Source: Gammaproteobacteria bacterium (lineage in GTDB: Bacteria; Pseudomonadota; Gammaproteobacteria; Pseudomonadales; Azotimanducaceae). Taken from it: a DNA stretch of 52,179 nt. Under the pieces are notes generated by a model. The model was not told the origin of the DNA. It saw nothing but the letters and a program-made list of their open reading frames with translations, and did no database searches. The DNA is taken from contig QJXZ01000144.1 in NCBI GenBank assembly GCA_003248125.1, positions 1 through 52,179 on the forward strand. The letters are read 5' to 3'. The position numbers were made by a program, and so were the translations under genes. Positions 20,345 to 28,586 of this stretch are shown here, in pieces. Position 1 is the stretch's first letter. Each line of letters begins with the position of its first letter.

Positions 20345-21680
20345 CGCGCGGCGGCCTAGCGCGCGAAGCGTCGTGGCCGCGCTCATTGCGTTCGTCGCTG
20401 CGGTTGCCGGTGCCGCGGCCGCTGCCGGTACGCGCATCGATGGTGTACGCGTGCACCAAGCGCCCGATTACACGCGGGTGGTGTTCGACACCACCGCACC
20501 GGTCACCTTCAAAGTGTTCACGCTCACGAGCCCGCACCGCGTCGTGATCGACGTTGCCGACGCCGCACCAGGTGCCGACTTCGATGCCAGCGAGGCAGTC
20601 GTCGATGCGACCACGGTGAAATCCATCCGTGGCGGCGCGCGCGGCTCGAGCTACCGCCTCGTGCTCGACGTAACCGAGGTATTGAAGCCCAACGGTTTCA
20701 CGCTGGCTCCGGTGGCGCCCTACGGCGACAGGCTGGTGATCGATTTGTTCGGCGCGACCAGCGTAGGCGCCTCCGCGCGTGCGCAGCCGCGGCCGACTGG
20801 TGGACCGCGTCAGGTGGTCATCGCCATCGACGCCGGACATGGCGGCGAGGATCCGGGTGCCATCGGTCCGGGACGCATTGCCGAGAAGCGCGTGGTGCTC
20901 GAGATAGCCAAGGAACTCGAACGCCTGTTCGATCAACGATCCGGTTATCGGGGCGAGTTGGTGCGCACCGGTGACTACTACATTCCCCATCGCCAGCGCA
21001 CCGAAATTGCGCGCGAGTTGCGTGCCGATCTGTTCGTGTCCGTGCACGCCGATGCCTTCGTGCACGCGAGCGCGCGCGGCGCGTCCGTTTACACGCTGTC
21101 CGAGCGCGGCGCATCGAGTGAAGCGGCCCGCTGGCTGGCCGAGAAGGAAAACTCGTCGGACCTGATTGGCGGCGTCGGCGACGTCAGCTTGGGTGACAAA
21201 GACGACCTGCTCGCCCACGTGCTGCTGGATCTGTCGATGGATGCAAACCGCTCGGCAAGCATCGATGCGGGTGATGCCGTGCTGAAGTCGTTGCGCGGTG
21301 TTGCGCGGCTGCACAAACAGCGTGTGGAAGAAGCGGGCTTTGCAGTTCTAAAGTCGCCGGACGTGCCGTCGATCTTGGTCGAGACCGGATTCATTTCCAA
21401 TCCGGAGGAGGCGCGGGCGCTGGGGCGAGCGGACTACCGGAAGAAGATCGCACGCGCCATCTACGACGGCATCGTGGCGCACGTCGAGCGTAAGCCGCCG
21501 CCGGGCACATTCGTCGCGGCACGTTCTGAGCAGCGTCGCGAGCACGTCATTCGGCGCGGCGACACGCTTTCGGAGATCGCCGCACGGTATCGAGTCAGCT
21601 CGCGCCGGCTCAAAGAAGTGAACGGCCTCTCCAATGATATGATTCGGATCGGTCAGGTTCTCATCATTCCCGCCTCCTGA
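20304..21680 (+). CDS. amiB: Periplasmic N-acetylmuramoyl-L-alanine amidase with AMIN and LysM domains
   Basis: A 458-residue AmiB/AmiC-type amidase that splits septal peptidoglycan during cell separation. A signal sequence (SVVAALIAFVAAVAGAAAAA) is followed by an AMIN domain (about 45-150). The Zn-dependent Amidase_3 domain (about 170-395) shows its ligands in IDAGHGGEDPGA, AEKRVVLEIAKEL and FVSVHADAF, with the glutamate in LVETGFISN. A C-terminal LysM domain (RRGDTLSEIAARYRVSSRRL) binds peptidoglycan. The ATG at 20304 has a GGGAG upstream; an ATG at 20325 is an alternative. Both overlap tsaE. Confidence 0.93.
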   Translation: MRGDSSNMTSTVSNARRPSARSVVAALIAFVAAVAGAAAAAGTRIDGVRVHQAPDYTRVVFDTTAPVTFKVFTLTSPHRVVIDVADAAPGADFDASEAVVDATTVKSIRGGARGSSYRLVLDVTEVLKPNGFTLAPVAPYGDRLVIDLFGATSVGASARAQPRPTGGPRQVVIAIDAGHGGEDPGAIGPGRIAEKRVVLEIAKELERLFDQRSGYRGELVRTGDYYIPHRQRTEIARELRADLFVSVHADAFVHASARGASVYTLSERGASSEAARWLAEKENSSDLIGGVGDVSLGDKDDLLAHVLLDLSMDANRSASIDAGDAVLKSLRGVARLHKQRVEEAGFAVLKSPDVPSILVETGFISNPEEARALGRADYRKKIARAIYDGIVAHVERKPPPGTFVAARSEQRREHVIRRGDTLSEIAARYRVSSRRLKEVNGLSNDMIRIGQVLIIPAS

Positions 21681-21726
21681 TTCCGTTGCGCCCCCGGAAC
21701 GATGGAATCCGGGCGAGTTCATTTGC

Positions 21727-23463
21727 ATGGCGCATCGCATTGCCAAGTTGTTGCCGTTCGTCGCCGATCAGATCGCTGCCGGCGAGGTCGTCGAGCGTCC
21801 CGCGTCGCTGGTCAAAGAGCTGATCGAAAATGCGGTTGACGCTGGCGCGAGGCGCATCGTCGTCGACGTCGATCAGGGCGGCGTCAAGCGCGTCAGCGTC
21901 AGCGACGATGGCGGCGGCATTCATCCAGACGATCTGCTTCTCGCGGTGTCGCGCCACGCCACGAGCAAGATCAGGTCGGCGGCCGACCTCGATGGTGTCG
22001 CGACCTTGGGCTTCCGCGGCGAGGCGCTGGCGAGCGCGGCGTCGGTGGCGCGTTTGTCGATCGTGTCGAGGTCGGCGGACGAACCTCGTGGTGCGTGTAT
22101 CGAAGTGCATGGCGGACAGGTGATCGACAACGGTCCCGCAGCCCACCCGCTCGGTACCACTGTCACCGTGACCGATCTGTTCTACAACACACCAGCGCGG
22201 CGCAAGTTCTTGAAGACGGAGCGCACCGAGCAGTCGCACATCGACGACGTTTTCGTGCGCCAGGCACTCGGCCAATTCGGCGTCGCGTTCGAGCTCGCGC
22301 ACGCGGGGCGCTTGGTGCACGTATTGCCGGTGGCACGAACCGCGGAGGAACGCGCCCGCCGAGTGGCAAAGTTGCTGGGCGATCGCTTCGTCGAACATGC
22401 GGTGGTCATCGACGAAGCGCGTGCCGGCATCGGTCTGACCGGCTGGGTAGGTGCGCCGAGTCAGTCGCGCAGCCAAGCGGACCAACAGTATTTCTTCGTC
22501 AACGGCCGTGCCGTAAAGGATCGTTTGGTTGCGCATGCGGTTAGACAGGCATACCGCGACGTGATGTTCCATGGCCGTCACCCCGCATTCGTGCTGTATC
22601 TCGAGGTCGATGCGGCGCAAGTCGACGTCAACGTTCATCCCACCAAGCACGAAGTGCGATTTCGCGACAGCCGGCGCGTCCACGACGTCGTGTTTGGTAC
22701 ATTGAGTCGGTTGCTGCGCGACATCAGGCCAGGCGAAGTTGGCTTGGGTGTAGCTACGCCACGTGCGGCCGGGGGCATTGCGCCGCTGCAGGCGATGATG
22801 CCGCTTGCCGAGCAGCGCCTGGTGTCGGCGCCTGCGCCAATGCTGGAAGATGCACCGCACCAGCCACAGTCGCCGTCGCCACCACTCGGCTACGCGCTTG
22901 GCCAGCTGCATGGCGTCTACATACTGGCCCAGAATGCCGAGGGCCTCGTGGTCGTCGACATGCACGCTGCCCACGAGCGCATCACCTACGAGAAGTTGAA
23001 GCACGCACGCGCGCAAGCCGATGCCATTCCGGCACAGCGGCTACTGGTGCCGGTGTCAATCGACGTCAGCGACCGTGAAGCGGATCTTGCCGAAACCTGC
23101 CAGGCGGCGCTCGCCTCGCTCGGCGTCGCCGTCGATCGTACCGGACCGCGTACGCTGACGGTGCGCGAAGTGCCGGCGTTGCTCGTGCGTGGTGATCACG
23201 AAGCGCTGCTACGGGACGTGCTGGCGGACGTTGCCGAGCACGGTGGCAGCGCGCGCATCGAATCGGCCGCCGACGACTTGTTGGCGACCATGGCGTGTCA
23301 TGGGTCGGTGCGCGCCAACCGTGCGCTGTCCATCGCCGAGATGAACGCGTTGTTGCGCGAGATGGAGCAGACCGAGAACGGCGGCGTCTGCAACCATGGG
23401 CGGCCGACGTATCTCGTTCAGACACTCGCCGATTTCGACCGGTCCTTTCTCCGGGGACGCTGA
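21727..23463 (+). CDS. mutL: DNA mismatch repair protein MutL
   Basis: A 578-residue MutL. The N-terminal GHKL ATPase has ELIENAVDAGA, SDDGGGIHPDDL, SRHATSKI and GFRGEALASAASV, then FYNTPARRKFLKT. The C-terminal dimerisation domain carries an endonuclease-type motif DMHAAHERITYE at 411-422 (consensus DQHA-x2-E-x4-E, with Met for Gln), ATMACHGSVRAN and VCNHGRPT. It is therefore probably a nicking MutL, as in species without MutH. The linker (about 335-385) is Pro- and Ala-rich. Its TGA stop overlaps the miaA ATG by one base. Confidence 0.96.
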   Translation: MAHRIAKLLPFVADQIAAGEVVERPASLVKELIENAVDAGARRIVVDVDQGGVKRVSVSDDGGGIHPDDLLLAVSRHATSKIRSAADLDGVATLGFRGEALASAASVARLSIVSRSADEPRGACIEVHGGQVIDNGPAAHPLGTTVTVTDLFYNTPARRKFLKTERTEQSHIDDVFVRQALGQFGVAFELAHAGRLVHVLPVARTAEERARRVAKLLGDRFVEHAVVIDEARAGIGLTGWVGAPSQSRSQADQQYFFVNGRAVKDRLVAHAVRQAYRDVMFHGRHPAFVLYLEVDAAQVDVNVHPTKHEVRFRDSRRVHDVVFGTLSRLLRDIRPGEVGLGVATPRAAGGIAPLQAMMPLAEQRLVSAPAPMLEDAPHQPQSPSPPLGYALGQLHGVYILAQNAEGLVVVDMHAAHERITYEKLKHARAQADAIPAQRLLVPVSIDVSDREADLAETCQAALASLGVAVDRTGPRTLTVREVPALLVRGDHEALLRDVLADVAEHGGSARIESAADDLLATMACHGSVRANRALSIAEMNALLREMEQTENGGVCNHGRPTYLVQTLADFDRSFLRGR

Positions 23464-24419
23464 TGGCGCGACGCGTGATCGTCGCGCTCATGGGTCCAAC
23501 CGCGGCGGGCAAGACGGATATTGCGTTCGGGTTGGCCGACCGGCTGCCGGTCGACCTGGTCAGCGTCGACTCCGCCATGATCTATCGCGGCATGGACATC
23601 GGCACCGCCAAACCGGCGCGCGCGGAACTCGAGCGACACCCGCACGCGCTGATCGACATTCGTGATCCCCTCGAACGTTACTCGGTCGCGGAGTTCGTTC
23701 GCGATGCGCGCGATGCGGTTGCAGCGTCGCTCGAGCGTGGCCGCCTGCCGGTGCTGGTCGGCGGCACGATGATGTATTTCCGCGCGTTCCGCGAAGGCAT
23801 TGCTGACATGCCCGCCACACCGCCCGCGGTGCGCGCGGCGCTGGCACGGCGCGCGACGGAGGAGGGTTTGTCGGTGCTGCATCGCGAGCTGACCGCGATC
23901 GATCCGATCGCTGCCGCGCGGATACACCCGAACAACCCGCAACGGCTGTTACGCGCGCTCGAGGTATTCGAGACGAGTGGTCGGCCGATATCGGCGTGGT
24001 GGGCCGATCAGCGCAATGGTGGTGTCGCGGCGGCGCTCGATTGTGATCTCGTGGAAATTGCGATGTTGCCGTCCCGCGCGATGCTCGCCACGCGAATCGA
24101 GACGCGCTTCTCGGCGATGCTCGAAGCGGGGCTGGTCGACGAAGTGCGGCGACTGTGGGCGCGCGGTGACTTGAGCGCATCGCTGCCGTCGATGCGATCG
24201 GTCGGCTACCGGCAGGTGTGGCGACATCTCGACGGGCGGTCGAGCGAGACCGATATGGCAATCGAAGCAGTGCGGGCGACCAAGGGGCTCGCGAAACGCC
24301 AGATCACTTGGCTCAAGCGTTTCGACGGGGCGTGGCAGGTCGACGCAACTTCAGCGCGCTGCGCCGAGGAAATCTTGCAATATGTCGAACCGCTCGCCAT
24401 ATTAGGCCGATTGTCGTGA
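23463..24419 (+). CDS. miaA: tRNA dimethylallyltransferase
   Basis: A 318-residue enzyme that prenylates A37 of tRNAs reading UNN codons. The P-loop is GPTAAGKTDIA; VSVDSAMIYRGMDIGTAKP and the LVGGTMMYFRAFREG segment are diagnostic, and the C-terminal KRQITWLKRF is typical. The ATG overlaps the mutL stop (TGATG); the upstream extension of the frame lies inside mutL and was rejected. The stop is followed at once by the purine-rich hfq leader; a second TGATG places a short frame (24419-24490) directly on the miaA stop. Confidence 0.96.
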   Translation: MARRVIVALMGPTAAGKTDIAFGLADRLPVDLVSVDSAMIYRGMDIGTAKPARAELERHPHALIDIRDPLERYSVAEFVRDARDAVAASLERGRLPVLVGGTMMYFRAFREGIADMPATPPAVRAALARRATEEGLSVLHRELTAIDPIAAARIHPNNPQRLLRALEVFETSGRPISAWWADQRNGGVAAALDCDLVEIAMLPSRAMLATRIETRFSAMLEAGLVDEVRRLWARGDLSASLPSMRSVGYRQVWRHLDGRSSETDMAIEAVRATKGLAKRQITWLKRFDGAWQVDATSARCAEEILQYVEPLAILGRLS

Positions 24420-24490
24420 TGGCATTGCTGCGCACGGGAAGCAAAAGAGAGGAAAAAGAAGGGAAGGAAGAACTGGGCAGAAGGAACTAG
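24419..24490 (+). other. 23-codon frame coupled to miaA, in phase with hfq across one TAG
   Basis: The ATG overlaps the miaA stop and the frame ends at TAG 24488-24490 (peptide begins MALLRTGSKREEKEGKEEL). It is in the reading frame of hfq, and after the TAG no stop occurs until the end of hfq. It may simply reflect the purine-rich composition. Whether it is translated is unknown; listed because of its exact coupling geometry. Confidence 0.25.
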
Positions 24491-24682
24491 GGAAAAGAAA
24501 GAAGAACGAAAAAGAAGAGCCAAGAACAAGAACAAGAACAAGAACAAGAACATGAACAAGAACAGAGAAGAACAACGAAAGAGAACAACGAAAAAAACAA
24601 GAAAGAAGAAGACAAAGAGAACCAGAAAACAAACAACGCGATAAGAAGAACGAACGCAAGAAAGAAGAAGGACGAGGAGACC
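24437..24682 (+). promoter_or_regulatory. Purine-rich, A-R-N repeat leader of hfq (candidate autoregulatory site)
   Basis: From 24431 to 24682 the plus strand contains only four T residues (24474, 24488, 24553, 24642) and is dominated by A and G. At 24522-24551 five perfect AAGAAC hexamers form ten consecutive A-R-N triplets, then ATGAAC and another AAGAAC. The distal face of Gram-negative Hfq is known to bind A-R-N repeats, with about six triplets per hexamer, and E. coli Hfq represses its own translation through its leader. Binding by Hfq here is therefore a strong inference. The tract ends in the hfq ribosome binding site AGGAG (24675-24679), so bound Hfq could block initiation directly. 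Confidence 0.7.
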
Positions 24683-24685
24683 ATG

Positions 24686-24934
24686 ATGTCGAAAGGGCAC
24701 TCACTACAAGACCCTTATCTGAATACGTTGCGCAAGGAACGCATTCCGGTATCGATCTATCTCGTGAACGGCATCAAACTGCAAGGTCAAATCGAGTCGT
24801 TCGATCAATTCGTGATCTTGCTGCGCAACTCCGTCAGCCAGATGGTGTACAAGCACGCCATCTCCACCGTCGTGCCATCCCGCAACGTTCGTTTGCAAGC
24901 GCCGGGTTCGAGCGAGGACGCCGCCGATGAATGA
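24686..24934 (+). CDS. hfq: RNA chaperone Hfq
   Basis: An 82-residue Sm-like protein forming a hexameric ring that pairs small RNAs with mRNAs. Sm1 ([20 protein letters not shown]) and Sm2 ([14 protein letters not shown]) are nearly identical to the gammaproteobacterial consensus. The proximal-face Gln8 region SLQDPYLN and the distal-face Tyr and Ile of IYLVNG are intact. The C-terminal tail is short and acidic (SSEDAADE). Two ATGs stand in tandem (24683 and 24686); the second has better spacing (six bases) from AGGAG and gives the usual MSKGHSLQ start. It lies between miaA and hflX as in many gammaproteobacteria. Confidence 0.97.
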   Translation: MSKGHSLQDPYLNTLRKERIPVSIYLVNGIKLQGQIESFDQFVILLRNSVSQMVYKHAISTVVPSRNVRLQAPGSSEDAADE

Positions 24935-25004
24935 TTCCCTCTGCTGATCGCTTCGAGATCGAATCGGCCGTGCCTCCGCGGGCGGCGCCTACACAGGTTT
25001 TGAA

Positions 25005-26315
25005 ATGATGCTGTTCGAAAGGCCCGACTCGGGCCAGCGCGCCGTGCTCGTGCACGTGCGCTTCTCGCAATACGACGAAGCCGATGCAATTGCCGAGCTG
25101 GAAGAGCTCGTTGCGTCGGCGGACATCGATGCGACTGCGACTCTGCTGGCACGGCGCAAGGTGCCGCAGGCGCGCTTCTACATTGGCACTGGCAAGCTGG
25201 CGGAACTCGAACACCTCGTCACCGATCGAGATGCGGGGCTGGTCGTGTTCAACCACGAGCTGTCGCCGGCTCAGCAGCGCAATCTCGAGCGGGCGCTGGG
25301 TTGTCGTGTGATGACTCGCACCGAGCTGATTCTGCAGATATTCGCGACGCGTGCCCGTACTCGCGAGGGACAGCTACAGGTCGAGCTCGCGCAGCTCAAG
25401 CATGCACAGACGCGCCTGGTGCGTGGTTGGACCCACCTCGATCGACAGAAAGGCGGTATAGGCCTGAAAGGTGCCGGTGAGACTCAGATCGAGATGGATG
25501 CGCGAATGCTGGCGGAGCGCGTCGAGGTCATCGAGCAGCGCCTGGCGCGAGTTCGTCGCAGCCGCGAGCAGGGCCGCCGCAAACGGCGCAAATCGGCGAT
25601 GTCGACCGTTGCTCTGGTGGGTTACACCAACGCCGGTAAGTCGACGCTGTTCAATCGTCTCACCGAGAGCGCAGTGCTCGCGGAGGACCGCTTGTTCGCG
25701 ACGCTGGATCCAACGCTGCGCCGGCTGACATTGCCTGGCGTTGGTGAAGTCGTGCTCGCAGACACGGTCGGGTTCATTCGTGACTTGCCCCATACCTTGG
25801 TCGAAGCCTTCAAGGCGACGCTCACGGAGGTGGTCGAGGCCGAATTGCTCGTGGTGGTCGTCGACGGCACCGTCGCGGATCAGGATGATCGGGCGCGGCA
25901 AGTGGATGCCGTATTGCGTGACATTGGTGCAGGTGCCCCGCGGCTCACGGTGGTCAACAAGATCGACGCGATGCCGAATCGCAAAGCTGCGCTCGAGCGC
26001 GACGATCATGGCGAGCCCGCGCGCGTATTCGTGAGTGCGGTCACTGGCGCCGGACTCGATCTCTTGCGCGCAGCGATTGCGGAACGAATCGGCCAGGGCA
26101 AATGCCGCGCGGAAGTGGTGCTGCCGCCCGGTGCCGGGCGCACACGGGCATGGTTGTATGCGCTCGGGGCCGTGCAGCACGAGTCTGTGGGCGAAGACGG
26201 GCAAATCGTGCTCGAATTGGAACTCGGCGCCGATGCGCTGCTGCGGCTCGCCCGCGAGCCGGGCGTTTTCTTGCAGGGGTATCCAGCGCTCAATAGAATC
26301 TCCGCCTCGCCCTAA
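25005..26315 (+). CDS. hflX: Ribosome-associated GTPase HflX
   Basis: A 436-residue GTPase that binds and splits stalled 70S ribosomes. The N-terminal HflX domain carries FYIGTGKLAEL and FNHELSPAQQRNLE. A basic coiled coil precedes the G domain: ALVGYTNAGKSTLFNRLT (G1), ATLDPTLRRL (G2), LADTVGFIRDLPHTLVEAF (G3), VVNKID (G4) and VSAVTGAGLD (G5). ATG codons at 25005 and 25008 are alternative starts, with little ribosome binding signal. It is the first gene of the hflX-hflK-hflC-yjeT run, 70 bases after hfq. Confidence 0.96.
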   Translation: MMLFERPDSGQRAVLVHVRFSQYDEADAIAELEELVASADIDATATLLARRKVPQARFYIGTGKLAELEHLVTDRDAGLVVFNHELSPAQQRNLERALGCRVMTRTELILQIFATRARTREGQLQVELAQLKHAQTRLVRGWTHLDRQKGGIGLKGAGETQIEMDARMLAERVEVIEQRLARVRRSREQGRRKRRKSAMSTVALVGYTNAGKSTLFNRLTESAVLAEDRLFATLDPTLRRLTLPGVGEVVLADTVGFIRDLPHTLVEAFKATLTEVVEAELLVVVVDGTVADQDDRARQVDAVLRDIGAGAPRLTVVNKIDAMPNRKAALERDDHGEPARVFVSAVTGAGLDLLRAAIAERIGQGKCRAEVVLPPGAGRTRAWLYALGAVQHESVGEDGQIVLELELGADALLRLAREPGVFLQGYPALNRISASP

Positions 26316-26335
26316 TAGGCAAAGGACACTCGATA

Positions 26336-27460
26336 ATGGCGTGGAACGAGCCCGGTGGCGGTAAGGACCGGGACCCTTGGGGCGGCCGCGGCGGTGATCA
26401 GGGGCCGCCGGATCTCGACGAGGCACTGCGCAAGTTGCAGAGCCAGCTGTCCGGCATCTTCGGCCGCGGCTCTGGTGGCGGCGGTGGTGCGGCGGCGGCA
26501 ATCAACCCGCGGTTGTTCGCTATCGGACTGTTGGTTGCGCTCGTCGGGTGGGGGTTCTTTGGCTTCTACCAGGTCGATCAGGCCGAGCGTGCGATCGTGT
26601 TCCGATTCGGTGCGTTGCAGGACGACATCGTGATGCCCGGTCTGCATTGGTATCCGGTATTCGTCGACAGCGTTCATGTCGAGAACGTAGAGAAACTGAA
26701 GTCGCACCGTCATCAGTCGACCATGCTCACCGAGGACGAGAACATCGTCGACGTCACGGTGACTGTGCAATACGTCATCGACAATCTGAAGGATTACGTG
26801 GTGCTGGTGCGTCAACCCGAGATCTCGTTGCAGCACGCCACGGAGAGTGCGCTGCGGCACGTGGTTGGCAGTGCCAAGATGGACGACGTCATCACCGAAG
26901 GCCGGGCCGCGATTGCATTGGAAGTGCAAGAGCGCTTGCAGACGTACCTCAACAACTACGGCACGGGCATTCTCATCAGCAAGGTGAACATCGATCAGAG
27001 CGTGCCACCGAAGCAGGTCGTCGACTCGTTCAACGACGTGCAACGTGCGAAGGAAGACGAAGCGCGCGTGATCAACGAAGCCAAGGCTTACAGCGAAGGT
27101 GTCATCCCGGAGGCTCGCGGTGAGGCGCAGAAGGAGATTCAACAGGCCACCGCGTATCGTGATCAGGTGATCGCGCGCGCCGAAGGTGAGGCGCAGCGCT
27201 TCACGAAGCTGCTCGGCGAGTACCGCCAGGCGAAGCGCGTGACACGCGACCGCCTGTACATCGATTCGCTGGAATCGGTGCTCTCCAACTCGAGCAAAGT
27301 CATGGTCGACGTGAAGGGCGGCAACAATCTCATGTATTTGCCGCTGGATCGCATGATCCAGCCTCCATCGGACGCTGACACACAAGATCGCAGTCCGGCG
27401 GACACCATCGTTCGCAACGCCGAAGAGCGCTCCAACGCGGCGCGCCGCACGAGCCGTTGA
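26336..27460 (+). CDS. hflK: FtsH protease modulator HflK
   Basis: A 374-residue SPFH/prohibitin-family membrane protein that, with HflC, forms a large complex around the FtsH protease. The glycine-rich cytoplasmic N-terminus (GGRGGDQGPPD and a run of Gly and Ala near residue 48) leads to one transmembrane helix (LFAIGLLVALVGWGFFGFY). A periplasmic SPFH domain starts at QVDQAERAIVFRFG, and a long helical segment ends the protein. An AAAGGA ribosome binding site precedes the ATG. hflC follows after ten bases. Confidence 0.96.
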   Translation: MAWNEPGGGKDRDPWGGRGGDQGPPDLDEALRKLQSQLSGIFGRGSGGGGGAAAAINPRLFAIGLLVALVGWGFFGFYQVDQAERAIVFRFGALQDDIVMPGLHWYPVFVDSVHVENVEKLKSHRHQSTMLTEDENIVDVTVTVQYVIDNLKDYVVLVRQPEISLQHATESALRHVVGSAKMDDVITEGRAAIALEVQERLQTYLNNYGTGILISKVNIDQSVPPKQVVDSFNDVQRAKEDEARVINEAKAYSEGVIPEARGEAQKEIQQATAYRDQVIARAEGEAQRFTKLLGEYRQAKRVTRDRLYIDSLESVLSNSSKVMVDVKGGNNLMYLPLDRMIQPPSDADTQDRSPADTIVRNAEERSNAARRTSR

Positions 27461-27470
27461 GGGAGGCCGC

Positions 27471-28337
27471 ATGAGAAATGTAGTTGTCGTAATCGTGGCG
27501 GTGCTCCTGTTGCTGCTCGCCCTGGACGGCGTGTTTCGCGTGCACCAAACGGAGCGCGCGGTGGTGCTGAGATTCGGCGCAGTGGTCACGTCCGATGTGC
27601 AGCCGGGATTGCACTTCAAATTGCCTATCGCCGACGAGGTCAAAAAGACCGACGCGCGCGTGCTGACCCTCGACTCGCCCACCGAGACGTTTTATACGCT
27701 GGAAAAGAAACCGCTAATGGTGGATGCCTTCGCAAAGTGGCGTGTGGCCGACGTACCCAAGTACTACACGGCCACGCAATTCGACGAGCGCCGCGCGGAG
27801 CGATTGCTGGCCGAACGGATGAACGAGGGATTGCGTAACCAGATCAGCCGCCGAGCGATGCACGACGTCGTCTCGGGTCAGCGCGACACTCTAATGGAAG
27901 AGCTGACGCGTGATCTAGACAACTTCATGCAACGCGACGTCGGCGTGCGAGTGATCGACGTGCGTGTGAAGCGCATCGACCTGCCGGCAGACGTATCGAG
28001 TGCAGTGTACGACCGGATGAATTCGGAGCGACAGATTCTGGCACGACAGTTCCGGGCGACCGGACGCGAGCGAGCGCTCGAGATCCGCGCCAACGCTGAT
28101 CGCGAAGTGATCGTCATCGCCGCGGATGCCTATCGGCAAGCTGAACAGATTCGCGGCGACGGCGATGCGCAATCGGCGGCTGTCTATGCCAACGCCTTCA
28201 ATCAAGATCCCGAGTTCTATCAGTTCTACCGCAGCATCAACGCCTACGCGTCGGTGTTCGGCAACAAGGGTGACCTTTTGGTCATCGACCCCAACAGCGA
28301 GTTCTTCAAGTACCTGAAGAAGAGCAGCGGCGAGTAG
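27471..28337 (+). CDS. hflC: FtsH protease modulator HflC
   Basis: A 288-residue partner of HflK. An N-terminal signal-anchor helix (VVVVIVAVLLLLLALDGVF) is followed by the SPFH domain (QTERAVVLRFGAVV) and the conserved REVIVIAADAYRQAEQIRGDGDA-like region near residues 205-225. The C-terminus ends FFKYLKKSSGE. A GGGAGG ribosome binding site stands nine bases before the ATG. The arrangement hflK-hflC-yjeT is typical. Confidence 0.96.
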   Translation: MRNVVVVIVAVLLLLLALDGVFRVHQTERAVVLRFGAVVTSDVQPGLHFKLPIADEVKKTDARVLTLDSPTETFYTLEKKPLMVDAFAKWRVADVPKYYTATQFDERRAERLLAERMNEGLRNQISRRAMHDVVSGQRDTLMEELTRDLDNFMQRDVGVRVIDVRVKRIDLPADVSSAVYDRMNSERQILARQFRATGRERALEIRANADREVIVIAADAYRQAEQIRGDGDAQSAAVYANAFNQDPEFYQFYRSINAYASVFGNKGDLLVIDPNSEFFKYLKKSSGE

Positions 28338-28390
28338 GCAGCGTCGGCGGTCCGTCCGATGCCGCTTTCTGTGGCAGGAATCCGTGAGGC

Positions 28391-28576
28391 ATGTGGACCG
28401 AAATCCTGATCGGACTCAGTTTCGTGCTGGTGATCGAAGGCATCCTGCCGTTCCTGTCACCGGGTCGATGGCGATCGCTCGCGGCCGCGATGGCCGACGT
28501 CGAGGACCGCACGCTTCGCATCATGGGTCTCGCGAGCATGCTCGCGGGGGTCGCTTTGCTCTACATCGTGCGATGA
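28391..28576 (+). CDS. yjeT: DUF2065 family small membrane protein (YjeT)
   Basis: A 61-residue protein with two predicted transmembrane helices, around residues 4-23 (EILIGLSFVLVIEGILPFLS) and 43-60 (LRIMGLASMLAGVALLYIV), separated by a short basic and acidic loop beginning PGRWR. This matches DUF2065 proteins such as E. coli YjeT, found between hflC and purA, just as here. Function unknown; association with the HflKC-FtsH complex is only suggested by position. Confidence 0.88.
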   Translation: MWTEILIGLSFVLVIEGILPFLSPGRWRSLAAAMADVEDRTLRIMGLASMLAGVALLYIVR

Positions 28577-28586
28577 GAGGCCGACG

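Noticed and set aside
21664-23016. 450-residue frame opposite mutL
   Set aside because: Shadow frame; mutL on the plus strand has all family motifs.
24522-24563. AAGAAC repeats as a CRISPR-like or minisatellite array
   Set aside because: The unit is six bases without spacers, so it is not CRISPR. A simple slippage repeat remains possible, but the A/G bias covers about 245 bases beyond the repeat.
24552-24644. 30-codon basic frame (ATG at 24552) inside the hfq leader
   Set aside because: Lys/Arg/Thr content follows from the base composition, and there is no suitable ribosome binding site that is not simply part of the purine tract.
24206-24700. Minus-strand open frames rich in Leu and Phe opposite the hfq leader
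   Set aside because: They are the complement of a purine-rich tract; stop codons are rare by composition, and residues are almost only those of pyrimidine codons. No ribosome binding site or family similarity.
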